This document shows positions 34,839-42,846 of a stretch of DNA of 64,000 bases, piece by piece (within the stretch, counting starts at the first letter, position 1; each line of letters starts with the position of its first letter). Source of the stretch: Bacillota bacterium. GTDB taxonomy: Bacteria > Bacillota > SHA-98 > Ch115 > JABLXJ01. Under the pieces are notes generated by a model that worked only from the letters and a program-made list of their open reading frames with translations, was not told the origin of the DNA and searched no databases. The stretch covers positions 186,001 to 250,000 of the forward strand of contig JABLXJ010000004.1 in NCBI GenBank assembly GCA_013178125.1, given 5' to 3'. The position numbers and the translations under genes were made by a program.

Positions 34839-35089
34839 CGGATGATATGCTCCAGTATTCCAGCTCTCCTGGTGGCGAACCAGGTTTTGCGCATAGATTC
34901 TTACCGTTTGTGGAGCATGCCTTGGATTGCGGAACCTACCTCGGACTCAGCGGCTCAGTCCTTGGTGAGCCAGTTCTGGCTCGTGATTGGATAATGGGCT
35001 TAGAATGAGCAATGAAGAGAATTATAGCGATATCATGGATAGTATACGTAAAGTGTGATCGAAATCAAAGAATTTGGGTGCTTGTAGCT
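34839..35089. other. Gene-free region between spore protein and tRNA genes
   Basis: I see nothing recognisable here. A frame at 34796-35008 lacks a ribosome binding site and any known domain. Confidence 0.4.
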
Positions 35090-35118
35090 TTGACTAATGC
35101 CTGCGATTTCGATATACT
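35090..35118 (+). promoter_or_regulatory. Promoter of the tRNA-Val/Asp/Phe group
   Basis: TTGACT at 35090-35095 and TATACT at 35113-35118 with a 17-bp spacer, 46 bp before tRNA-Val. Confidence 0.75.
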
Positions 35119-35163
35119 AAATATTGCTTCGGGATCACGGCTTTGCAGGCAGCGAGCAAGACC

Positions 35164-35239
35164 GGGCGAATAGCTCAGCTGGGAGAGCACCTCCCTTACA
35201 AGGAGGGGGTCGGCAGTTCAACTCTGCCTTCGCCCACCA
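35164..35239 (+). tRNA. tRNA-Val (anticodon TAC)
   Basis: A 76-nt cloverleaf: acceptor GGGCGAA, D-arm AGCTCAGCTGGGAGAGC, anticodon loop CTTACAA, T-arm GTTCAACTC, with an encoded CCA end. Confidence 0.97.
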
Positions 35240-35352
35240 TCTTTGAGAATTCAAAGGGAATTGAAGATTAGGCTGGAAGGGAAACGGTGAAGCTTGCTGC
35301 CGATATCTGATATGGCGGCGCGAGGGCGATGTGATCCAGGCAAGAGAGTTGC

Positions 35353-35429
35353 GGAGGCGTGGTGCAGTGGTCTAACATGCCTGCCTGTCACGCAGGAGAT
35401 CGCGGGTTCGACTCCCGTCGCCTCCGCCA
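35353..35429 (+). tRNA. tRNA-Asp (anticodon GTC)
   Basis: A 77-nt cloverleaf: acceptor GGAGGCG pairs with CGCCTCC, the anticodon loop is CTGTCAC, the T-loop is GGTTCGACTCC, and CCA is encoded. Confidence 0.97.
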
Positions 35430-35505
35430 TTTAATTTAGGTCGCCTGAGGCTTAAGGTTTCATATCTCAGGCTCCATAAAAATATAAATTTCATCTTTGA
35501 AGTGT

Positions 35506-35581
<76 letters not shown>

Positions 35582-35682
35582 TATTTTTTAGCAATGACGG
35601 GGGTTTGCGGGTTAAAAATAGAGAGTAGCCGGGAAGGAAGAGGAGGAAACCACCGACGGTGATTATATCTGCGCACTGAGGC

Positions 35683-36981
35683 TTATTCTTTTATCTTGTA
35701 GACTGCGTATCTTTCCTGAGTAACAGAATCTACGATACCACCTTCTATAAGCATAAGGTTTTCAGTGTTATAGTATTTGAGCTTTCCAACAAGTTTAATC
35801 TCACCCATTTTTCTGCTCACAAGCTCCTTTGCCCTTCCTTTTTCAACCGGAATAAACAGCTTGTTACCCTTAAACCCGATCTCAAAGCCACCCCGGTCAG
35901 CATTATATTGCTCTTTTCGTAAGGTAATGGGTATTGAATAGGGAACCTCAACCTGGCTTACTCTTGCCTCATACTCCATTGTAGTTTCGAATTCATCTTT
36001 CCTGAACTTTCTTTTAATTTCCCAAGAACTCACATCCCAGAGAAAGATGGCCTTTTCGGGATGGAAAAGATAGCCCTGTGGTGTCTTCTCGTAAGCTTCA
36101 CTCCCAGTGGCGAGGATTCTGCTATCTGGACTGAAGGCAACTGAGACACAATATGCCTCATATGATTTTCCAGAGCCTTCACCTGTTTCTAAATCCAGAA
36201 GTATGAAAGTAGAACCGACTGCTGCTGCCAGCATTTTTCCGTCAGGACTGAAGGCCAAGTCATAAACAGTTCTGGGTAACCCTTCAATTGTTTTGATTCG
36301 ATTTCCGGTGGTCACATCCCAAAGAATGATGCTTTTATCCACGCCTGCTGAAGCAAGGGTCTTTCCATCGGGACTGAAAGCGATGGAGTAGAGACCAGCT
36401 GAATGACCCTTAAAGGTCTTTACCTTGTTTCCTGTTTTTACGTCCCAAAAGACGATGCTTCTATCTTCGCTTGCCGCTGCCAGTGTGTTCCCATTAGGAC
36501 TGAATCTGACAGAATAGAGAGCGCCAAGATGACCCTTGAGGGTCTTTATCTTTTTCCCTGTCTGGACATCCCAGAGAGAAATGCCTTTATCATTGCTCCC
36601 ATTGGCAATAGCCTTTCCATCAGGGCTGAAAGCAACATCGAAGGTGGCGGTGGATTCATATAAAGTATTTTTATTGCCCGTGGCTATATCCCAGAGTATA
36701 AGGGCCTCTCTGCCCATTACCGAAGCCAGAATTTTCCCATCGGGACTGAAGGCGGACTGCGGAGCGAAACTACTAAATCTCGTCTTGGCGCTAAGGGTCC
36801 TTATTTTATTTCCTGTTGCCACGTCCCAGAGAATAATTGTGCTATCTGTGCTTCCCGAGGCCAGGATCTTTCCATCAGGACTGAAGGCAAGTTCCTCTAC
36901 AGCTCCGGAGTGACCTACAAGGGTTTTGTCTTTAATGATATCAACATTCTTTAATGGTATAAGTATTGGAGGGGGGTTCAT
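35683..36981 (-). CDS. WD40 repeat protein (mature part; signal peptide frameshifted)
   Basis: A 432-aa frame with seven WD40 repeats (about 20-310), such as AFSPDGKILASGSTDSTIIL and RSIVFWDVKTG, consistent with one seven-bladed propeller, and a C-terminal beta-rich domain of about 110 residues that I do not recognise. This frame begins at ATG 36981 without a ribosome binding site. A signal peptide with a proper GGAGG site is encoded just upstream in another frame (from 37078), and removing one C from the C6 run at 36971-36976 would join them. The gene is therefore probably disrupted, or the sequence has an indel. Last gene of the island operon. Confidence 0.8.
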   Translation of the reverse strand: MNPPPILIPLKNVDIIKDKTLVGHSGAVEELAFSPDGKILASGSTDSTIILWDVATGNKIRTLSAKTRFSSFAPQSAFSPDGKILASVMGREALILWDIATGNKNTLYESTATFDVAFSPDGKAIANGSNDKGISLWDVQTGKKIKTLKGHLGALYSVRFSPNGNTLAAASEDRSIVFWDVKTGNKVKTFKGHSAGLYSIAFSPDGKTLASAGVDKSIILWDVTTGNRIKTIEGLPRTVYDLAFSPDGKMLAAAVGSTFILLDLETGEGSGKSYEAYCVSVAFSPDSRILATGSEAYEKTPQGYLFHPEKAIFLWDVSSWEIKRKFRKDEFETTMEYEARVSQVEVPYSIPITLRKEQYNADRGGFEIGFKGNKLFIPVEKGRAKELVSRKMGEIKLVGKLKYYNTENLMLIEGGIVDSVTQERYAVYKIKE

Positions 36982-37078
36982 TAGAAAATCCTCTTTCAGT
37001 GAAACTTAAAGATAAGACCGATAGACCGAATAGAATCAGAATAGCTATTTTTGTCGGATATCCTTTGCTTTTATTCAT
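36971..37078 (-). pseudogene. Signal-peptide segment detached from the WD40 gene by a frameshift
   Basis: From ATG 37078, preceded by TTTTGGAGGCATAGCT, the frame encodes a classic signal peptide: MNKSKGYPTKIAILILFGL then SVLSLSFTERGFSNEPP. It goes out of frame at six consecutive C residues (36971-36976, minus strand). With five C residues the product would read SNEPPPILIPLK and continue into the WD40 repeats. Confidence 0.75.
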
Positions 37079-37107
37079 AGCTATGCCTCCAAAATTAAAA
37101 AATGCTC

Positions 37108-38184
37108 TTATCTGAGTTCTCTTAGTAGGTCTTCAAGAGAACTATCTTCGTCCTCAACGCTCGACACTTGAAAGGCCCGTTGCGGCGCCCGAGAGATGTC
37201 AATTCGGATGTCGTCATCAAATTCGTATGGCCCGTAGTAGCGAATAAGCTGGATGAATATCGCCCTATTCCCCCTAAAGAACTCCTGAGCAGCGCTATAG
37301 ATCCCTTCTACCTCGCTCTTTGAGATTTCTTCCGATGTGCTCGCCCGCGGCACGTGCCACATCTTCCCCAGAGCGCTTATGCAAGAACATGACGCGCTCT
37401 GTTCCTTTCCCTGAACGTAAAGAGGTTCACCAAAGTACGGGTCACATAAGGTCCCGGGTCCGATAATGACCAGATCGATCTCACCTTCTCCACCAAATGT
37501 ATTGGATGTCTTGAGTGGATAGAAAAGGTCTTTGCTCTTGAACCTGTAGACAATAGGCTCCACAAAACGTGTCTCTGGCGTGACTTCCACGACATCAAAG
37601 ACGAAATATCTTATATCCCTTCCTACATAGTCTGACGCGATATCTTCCACATTAGCGTAATCTTGCGCTTGAGACAAGCCCATATTCGCAAGATATGCTT
37701 GAACCCATTGCCGGAATGCCTGAATCGCATTAATCTTTATAACAGTAATATTGTGGGCTCCAAGCCGTGCGTTCAATCGAATTTCAACTGGTTCGGCCGA
37801 TGGTGTTCCGCTCTTTGACGTAGTGATAAAAACCAGTTTGTGTTTCTTGATCAATGCAGCGACCTCTCTAAATGGATCTCCTTCATGGAGACTTACCTGG
37901 GGCTCTGATGGAAACGGTATGAACCTGAGGATTGTTGTCTTCTTGTCCGCCTTAAGGTCTGTTCCCAGAATCAGAACCTCTTCATCCAGGTTGTGCAGAA
38001 TAATGGCTTTCTGGGCACTTTCTTCAACCTTCGCCTCTATTGTGAGTATCCTTCCCATATCCGCACGAGAGCCCTCTGAGAACAACAAGGCGCCCAAAAG
38101 AGCGATGGCGATAATGCCTGCCATTCTTATCGTCTTAGACAAAACGTCCGTGCCGTGCGTTTTTTCACCACCCGGCATATTCAT
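37108..38184 (-). CDS. Secreted protein of unknown function
   Basis: A 358-aa protein with a signal peptide (hydrophobic core about 21-37, IRMAGIIAIALLGALLF). The N-terminal half (VEESAQKAIILHNLDEEVLI, LRFIPFPSEPQVSL) is somewhat reminiscent of DUF2330-type secreted proteins, but I cannot assign it. It contains clustered cysteines (SASCSCISALG). It lies between the serpin and the WD40 gene in a minus-strand operon of exported proteins. Confidence 0.7.
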   Translation of the reverse strand: MNMPGGEKTHGTDVLSKTIRMAGIIAIALLGALLFSEGSRADMGRILTIEAKVEESAQKAIILHNLDEEVLILGTDLKADKKTTILRFIPFPSEPQVSLHEGDPFREVAALIKKHKLVFITTSKSGTPSAEPVEIRLNARLGAHNITVIKINAIQAFRQWVQAYLANMGLSQAQDYANVEDIASDYVGRDIRYFVFDVVEVTPETRFVEPIVYRFKSKDLFYPLKTSNTFGGEGEIDLVIIGPGTLCDPYFGEPLYVQGKEQSASCSCISALGKMWHVPRASTSEEISKSEVEGIYSAAQEFFRGNRAIFIQLIRYYGPYEFDDDIRIDISRAPQRAFQVSSVEDEDSSLEDLLRELR

Positions 38185-38211
38185 TATATCGTCACCCTCC
38201 CATCAATACAC

Positions 38212-39444
38212 CTACTTCCCGGGATCAGCCAGCCTGCCCATGAACAAGATGCTTCCTGAACGGAGATCGCGAATCAGGAAAACGAATGGGCGATCTGCGC
38301 GGAAAACAGGCGGTACATCTAGGATCATTGCTTTGGTGTCCATTATAACTGCTGTGGCGGCAGCTGCCTCGGTGCCTTCTTCATTGACTTCGACGAATGC
38401 CTTATGAATTACCTTGCTTATGTGTAAATCGCGACCAGGAGTCATGCCGGAAAAGTCGGCCGCATTTTCGTCGAATGCATCTATCATCCCTAGACCCTGT
38501 AGCTGCTCATTTAACAGAAATCTCTCTTCCAACTTGAACCGCGGTAGAAAAACCTCAACTTTCTCACTGGAAAGCTGGGAGAGCCAGGACCGGATAACCT
38601 CGGGACGCAGCATGCCTTCGAGCTTTGCCAGCTCGTACCCAGGCTTGGGAAGCAAAACGACCATCGACAGGTCGCCGCCCGTGTAAGGCATCTCCAAAAT
38701 CTGAGCCTGGTCGTTCTCCGCATAATTGAATTTCGCCACCTGATGCATCATGGGAACGTCCGCTTTCTCTTTCGCTGAGATATAGAACGGCATGGGCCTT
38801 GTGGCCTCGGGCTTAAACTGAAGCTCCCATTTCCCCTTGAAATAGATGGCATTGGTCAGGACAAGGCGGGTAAGGGGGGTGAGATCCCTGATGCCGATCA
38901 GGTCCTTTATCTTGTTATTTGTCTTTGTTTCCACCCACTTATTGATCGTCTGCCTCGCCTGCTCACGTGCCCTCACGTAATCAACTTCCTTGAAGCCCGC
39001 ACCATAATACTTGTTGGTAATATCCAAAAACCCCGGGAGAAACTTATAGCCGACCTGCCCCCATAAGGCGTTGGCCACGGAGAGTTGGTAACTCTTTCCG
39101 GCAGCATTGAACATCCCCGTAAGATCCGAAAGAGCGGGATGGAGTTTCTCCGGTGCCAGGCTAAAATGCATCACATCAGCCATCTGCTTGGCGGTCTCCC
39201 CGCGCGCACCCGCATAGGTCATGGCCAGCGCGGAGGAGATGCTGTATGGTGAGAAGAAGAGGTTGCCCTTATCTTTTGCGAGTTGCCTGTAGAGATCAAA
39301 GGCAAAGGAATTATTCTCTGCGACAATGGAATCGATATCTGCTTTGTCTATGGCGGACACTCTGATGCCAAAACCAGAGAATACCGCTGCTAGGGCGCAT
39401 ACCAACAAGAGGGTGACTCCAAAAGCTACGGATCGTCTTTTCAT
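38212..39444 (-). CDS. Secreted serpin (serine protease inhibitor)
   Basis: A 410-aa protein with signal peptide (about 1-31) and a complete serpin fold: NLFFSPYSISSALAMTYAGA, LTNAIYFKGKWELQF, VNEEGTEAAAATA hinge and PFVFLIRD followed by GSILFMGRLADP. The reactive-loop hinge has small residues at P15-P9 (GTEAAAA), as in inhibitory serpins. Counting 15 from the hinge glycine places P1 at the Lys of MDTKA, but the loop is about four residues longer than in alpha-1-antitrypsin, so P1 is uncertain. It begins three bases after the upstream gene ends. Serpins are rare in bacteria and are usually acquired horizontally. Confidence 0.9.
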   Translation of the reverse strand: MKRRSVAFGVTLLLVCALAAVFSGFGIRVSAIDKADIDSIVAENNSFAFDLYRQLAKDKGNLFFSPYSISSALAMTYAGARGETAKQMADVMHFSLAPEKLHPALSDLTGMFNAAGKSYQLSVANALWGQVGYKFLPGFLDITNKYYGAGFKEVDYVRAREQARQTINKWVETKTNNKIKDLIGIRDLTPLTRLVLTNAIYFKGKWELQFKPEATRPMPFYISAKEKADVPMMHQVAKFNYAENDQAQILEMPYTGGDLSMVVLLPKPGYELAKLEGMLRPEVIRSWLSQLSSEKVEVFLPRFKLEERFLLNEQLQGLGMIDAFDENAADFSGMTPGRDLHISKVIHKAFVEVNEEGTEAAAATAVIMDTKAMILDVPPVFRADRPFVFLIRDLRSGSILFMGRLADPGK

Positions 39445-39447
39445 AAC

Positions 39448-40284
39448 TTATAACCTCGCTTTCTGTTCTTGAGGTACAGGTTCGGTGATATACTTGGCGC
39501 TCTTCAGATCAAAGATAGCGAACTCCTTGCCGTTATCCATAAATCGCAGATAATCCTGCACATCCCATGAGAAGTTCTTTGCTATCCTCTTTTCCCACAG
39601 GGTTACACCCTCCCTGTCCAGCAGGAAAAAGAACATATCCCGTGTACTGTAATCGTTCGTTGCAACCAGAAGGTATCTTCCCGCTTCTTGAATTTCAGCC
39701 TCGCTTGCCTCGGAAAACCCATAACCTCTTTCCCATTTCAGCTCACCGGTCCTACAATCGTAAAGCGAGAAAACTGCCTTCTCTTCGGCATCCTCACCTA
39801 CCATGCAATAGGACCCGTCAGGTGAAATCGCCAGGACTTTGACCCATTTGAGCCCCCAATTATTCATTCCGGTAAAACCGAAAGAGAGTTCCTTTATAAG
39901 GTCTCCCCTTTTGTTGTAAATCGAGAGGCTGCGTGAGCCTCCTTCGTCATACCAGCCCCAGTTGGTCATGGCAATGGTTTCGCCATTATCAGAGATGACT
40001 ACTTTATTCGGAGTATCGGGGATTTCTTTGGTCCATGATATATCGCCGGATTCCTTGAATGTACATTCGCAGGGGCTGCTATCGGGATAGCCCAAGATTT
40101 TGATTTCCACGGCGTATTTGCCGTTTTGGGAGGTATATGTCTCCACAGTACCGGGAGCCGGAGGGATAGCGTCGGCAAAGGTATGGCGCGAAGCCGTAAG
40201 CACTAAACCAACGGCAATCATACAGGCAAATGCCGTCTTCACATATCTCTGAATGCTGGACTCTCCTGACCTTCTATCTTCCAA
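39448..40284 (-). CDS. Secreted beta-propeller-like protein
   Basis: A 278-aa protein with a signal peptide (about 14-38, AFACMIAVGLVLTASRHTFA) and repeated SPDG-like strands (VVISDNGETIAMTN, VLAISPDGSYCMVG, YDCRTGELKWERGYGF), suggesting a WD40/PQQ-like propeller. Two close cysteines (PCECTF) occur near residue 73. The apparent start is TTG 40284 after GGAGAAGG. It is the first gene of the four-gene exported-protein operon that continues with the serpin. Confidence 0.7.
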   Translation of the reverse strand: MEDRRSGESSIQRYVKTAFACMIAVGLVLTASRHTFADAIPPAPGTVETYTSQNGKYAVEIKILGYPDSSPCECTFKESGDISWTKEIPDTPNKVVISDNGETIAMTNWGWYDEGGSRSLSIYNKRGDLIKELSFGFTGMNNWGLKWVKVLAISPDGSYCMVGEDAEEKAVFSLYDCRTGELKWERGYGFSEASEAEIQEAGRYLLVATNDYSTRDMFFFLLDREGVTLWEKRIAKNFSWDVQDYLRFMDNGKEFAIFDLKSAKYITEPVPQEQKARL

Positions 40285-40299
40285 TGTATGGCACCTTCT

Positions 40300-41018
40300 C
40301 CATATTAAGGGTTCGGTAAATTATTCGCATACTCTTATATTTTTATTTTTTTCTGTCGGTTGACCTCCTCCCCGGAATAGATTCTGGGAATCACTGAAGC
40401 ATAGCTTCAGGCTGGTTAATGCTTACTAAACCTCATGCGTTTCTGCTTTTGCCTCATCATGGTATCATAAGAGCCAAGTCAGTGGGTTAGCCAGGGCTTT
40501 CGACGTCGGTTATCCCTGCAAACAAAAGGACGAATAGCGCTATTGAGAATGATAATGGGAACAATCTTCGAGGGAACCTCACTAAGGCTATCTCCTTCCC
40601 TTAGCTCTACTTACAGTGATTCGACCGACAGGGGCGAAGTGTGACTCCAAAGTCGAAGTTGCTATTCACCCTCCGTGCGACATTCATCTCACCGATTGTT
40701 TCAACGTCAGCACAATCCTGACCCGCGCGGACGGGTGAAACTTGAGGAGCGTCGTGTTGAGAATGGCCTGTGGGACACCCTTATCGTAAAGCTCTCCATC
40801 GGTTCCAACTGGCACGGGCTGGTTAGGAACTCATTAGGTCCATATATCAGGATGTAGTACCATCTCAGCCTCGTCAATCGACCACAGGGATGATATTGTA
40901 TGATGCAAGTTTTGAGGGAACCCTTGCAGGAAATGATATTCTCTATCATCCCTATGGGTGATACTGAGGGTGATGGTAATTAGGCGGAAGGCTGCGCGGG
41001 TAGGCCCAAAAGCTTGTC
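40300..41018. other. Gene-free part of the island
   Basis: About 720 bp with no supported gene. It contains a small perfect hairpin, CTGAAGC-ATA-GCTTCAG (40394-40410), and broken frames that I could not match to any family. It looks like decayed mobile DNA next to the integrase and LuxR remnants. Confidence 0.4.
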
Positions 41019-41150
41019 TCAGTTATTATGTTCCGGATCGGAGACAAGAAAATGCGTGAAACGCAGTAGGAGTTCTTTGCGGTTGGCTACGCCCGTTTTC
41101 TGGAAGGTATGCCGCAGATGTGTTTTAAGGGTTCCCGTTGAAATAGATTA
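41019..41150 (-). pseudogene. LuxR-type HTH regulator remnant
   Basis: The minus strand encodes SISTGTLKTHLRHTFQKTGV then ANRKELLLRFTHFLV, the C-terminal half of a LuxR-family helix-turn-helix, ending at a stop at 41019. An in-frame stop occurs just before SISTG and no start or receiver part is seen. A short frame with a good GGAGG site begins at about 41200 but runs in another phase. Confidence 0.65.
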
Positions 41151-41298
41151 TGTAGTTTGAAGGGAATACTCCTTAATATTATGATATCTGTGCTTTTGGA
41201 CATAAAAGTCCTCCGATCCTTGTGTTCATAAAATAGACCAGGTGAATACAAGGTTGCCGTCATCGTCTTTGCCTCTGGGGCTATAGATTTTTCTGTAT

Positions 41299-41572
41299 TT
41301 GCTTAAGGGGCCGGAGATGAACAACTTTGGGCAGGGGGAGTTCGCCCGGCTAATAGAGGTTTCCGGGGTCAAGAATATCCGTTTCCATGACCGGCGCCAT
41401 ACATGCTCCACGCTTTTACTTGCCCACGGGATGGAAAATCGTATAGGAAAGATTAGGCCATTCCAATATCAGCATGACGCTTGACCGGTGCTTGCATGTG
41501 ACGCCTACAATTGCGAAGAGAAGCCGTCCAAGTCATGGGCGATATCCTCAATATATGCTGATTGGCAAATGA
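41299..41572 (+). pseudogene. Tyrosine recombinase (integrase) C-terminal remnant
   Basis: The catalytic C-terminus of a phage-type integrase is recognisable: IRFHDRRHTCSTLLLAHGM (HxxR box) in one frame, then RLGHSNISMTLDRCLHVTP in the next, so there is a frameshift near 41448. The position of the active-site tyrosine (TLDxY) is a cysteine codon at 41489-41491. The N-terminal two thirds are missing. The remnant points at the 3' end of tRNA-Leu 60 bp away, the usual integration site arrangement. Confidence 0.8.
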
Positions 41573-41631
41573 TTAGCAAGTGCCCTCTTGGAATCCTGCA
41601 AATCCGAACCAGATAAGCATTTGTACATACT

Positions 41632-41721
41632 TGGTGCCGAAGGGGGGAATCGAACCCCCATGGAGGGTCACTCCGCGCGATTTTGAGTCGCGTGCGTCTG
41701 CCAGTTCCGCCACTTCGGCAC
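41632..41721 (-). tRNA. tRNA-Leu (anticodon CAA)
   Basis: A 90-nt class II tRNA: acceptor GTGCCGAAG, anticodon loop CTCAAAA (CAA), a long variable arm, T-loop GGTTCGATTCC and encoded CCA. Confidence 0.95.
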
Positions 41722-41759
41722 TCTAAATCCGGGTGTGCTGTGGACGTTAGCTGCATATT

Positions 41760-41788
41760 ATTATAGCATGCAGTATGCCCGGATGCAA
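41760..41788 (-). promoter_or_regulatory. Promoter of tRNA-Leu
   Basis: On the minus strand, TTGCAT (41788-41783) and a perfect TATAAT (41765-41760) are separated by 17 bp, about 40 bp before the tRNA. Confidence 0.75.
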
Positions 41789-41833
41789 TATATAGATTTG
41801 GACAACAGCTGGAGAAAACCGACGGTCTCAGCT

Positions 41834-42463
41834 CTAGTCTTCATCTTCTCCAGCCTCAGAGTATGGTGGTGGAGGGGCACCTAGGGCTTCTCGTTTGATT
41901 TCATTGAGAGCCCGGTCGAGCCCCTCACGGCTAGCCTGCTCGTGGAGGTAATTCCAGTCGATCCACGAGGCATGGACTCCGATCATCCGGCCCGCCCACT
42001 CCCCATCCGAGGAGGATTTCCAGAACACAAAGGCGCGCAGCCTATCAAGGATGAGATCCTCTATACCTATGATGTATACACTCAGATCATCGATCTGAAT
42101 CGTTGTAATCTTCTCCTTGGAGCCAGCGAGTTTACTATCAGGGGCCTCAATGGCTATATCCAGGGCCTCATTATACCAGTGCCTCTCTCCTTTTCCTTTG
42201 GAAAAGCCGAGGGTTCGCAAGATAGCATCGAACTCTTCCCGGCCAGATACAACCACATCTATGTCAAGGGTTGAATAGCCGCCAAGGGTATAAAACTCGA
42301 CCGCGCTCCCCCCAACTAGGATCGGGACGACCTTATACCGGGAGAGCGCTCGAGTTATCACCCCGAGGGTGTAGAGCCGACGTTTGAGCGGGTCATCGAT
42401 CTGGGCGGCCTTCTCAAGCCGCTCACGAAGAGATTGGGCATTTTGGATATTACTTGAAGACAT
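41834..42463 (-). CDS. Nucleotidyltransferase-fold protein (DUF6036/AbiEii-like)
   Basis: A 209-aa protein with the minimal nucleotidyltransferase core: VPILVGGSAVEFYTLGGY (GGxA/S) followed by STLDIDVVV (DxD). Such proteins are toxins or toxin partners in AbiE-like and MenT-like systems. The start ATG 42463 has CGGAGG upstream and overlaps the end of the preceding small gene by 14 nt. The frame is open further upstream to 42517. Its acidic C-terminus is EAGEDED. Confidence 0.7.
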   Translation of the reverse strand: MSSSNIQNAQSLRERLEKAAQIDDPLKRRLYTLGVITRALSRYKVVPILVGGSAVEFYTLGGYSTLDIDVVVSGREEFDAILRTLGFSKGKGERHWYNEALDIAIEAPDSKLAGSKEKITTIQIDDLSVYIIGIEDLILDRLRAFVFWKSSSDGEWAGRMIGVHASWIDWNYLHEQASREGLDRALNEIKREALGAPPPPYSEAGEDED

Positions 42464-42731
42464 CAATGCGATACCTCCGTGGGCCAACCCTAATAATCTC
42501 CCCGGACGAGAGCGCACGCTCCCAGCGCGCCTTGACCAAGTAGGTTAGGATGTCTGATTCCTCGGGGTCCCGTGGACGCCTCCGGAAGCTTCGGGGTTCC
42601 TCGTGGGCTATCCGCGTTTTGAGGCAAAACCGGCGGAATTCCGTTCTATTTTGCTTCACGAAATCGTCAAAGTCTATTCTTTTCATGGCTTCATGCTCGC
42701 TCGCCCACTCGGTCCCGGTACCGCATTCCAT
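42450..42731 (-). CDS. Small protein preceding the nucleotidyltransferase (putative antitoxin)
   Basis: A basic protein of up to 93 aa; the ATG at 42686 giving 78 aa (MKRIDFDDFVKQNRTEF) is an alternative and neither has a strong ribosome binding site. It ends SGEIIRVGPRRYRIDVFK, resembling the end of winged-helix-type antitoxin domains, though that is only suggestive. The overlap with the downstream nucleotidyltransferase suggests a toxin-antitoxin-like pair. Confidence 0.55.
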   Translation of the reverse strand: MECGTGTEWASEHEAMKRIDFDDFVKQNRTEFRRFCLKTRIAHEEPRSFRRRPRDPEESDILTYLVKARWERALSSGEIIRVGPRRYRIDVFK

Positions 42732-42846
42732 TCAGTGATATCAAAAGGTCAGGGAAAATGTCTCCAGCTAGATACTACCATGCCATGGCAGAAAAGGCAA
42801 CGCACAAAAGCACAAAAGGCACAAAAGATAATGCATAATCTATTAT

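Noticed and set aside
34796-35008. A 70-codon + strand frame after the spore protein genes.
   Set aside because: It overlaps the SigG-like promoter of the opposite strand, has no ribosome binding site and no known family.
40300-41018. Possible transposase in the gene-free island segment.
   Set aside because: No frame longer than about 60 codons and no DDE, HUH or TnpB motif could be recognised; no terminal inverted repeats were seen.
41080-41205. A 39-codon minus-strand frame with a GGAGG site starting MSKSTD near 41200.
   Set aside because: It runs out of phase through the recognisable LuxR HTH remnant, so it is probably a by-product of decay.
42480-42560. Assignment of the small protein as a defined antitoxin family (for example AbiEi).
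   Set aside because: The protein is far shorter than AbiEi and no diagnostic motif is visible, so only a generic partner role was proposed.
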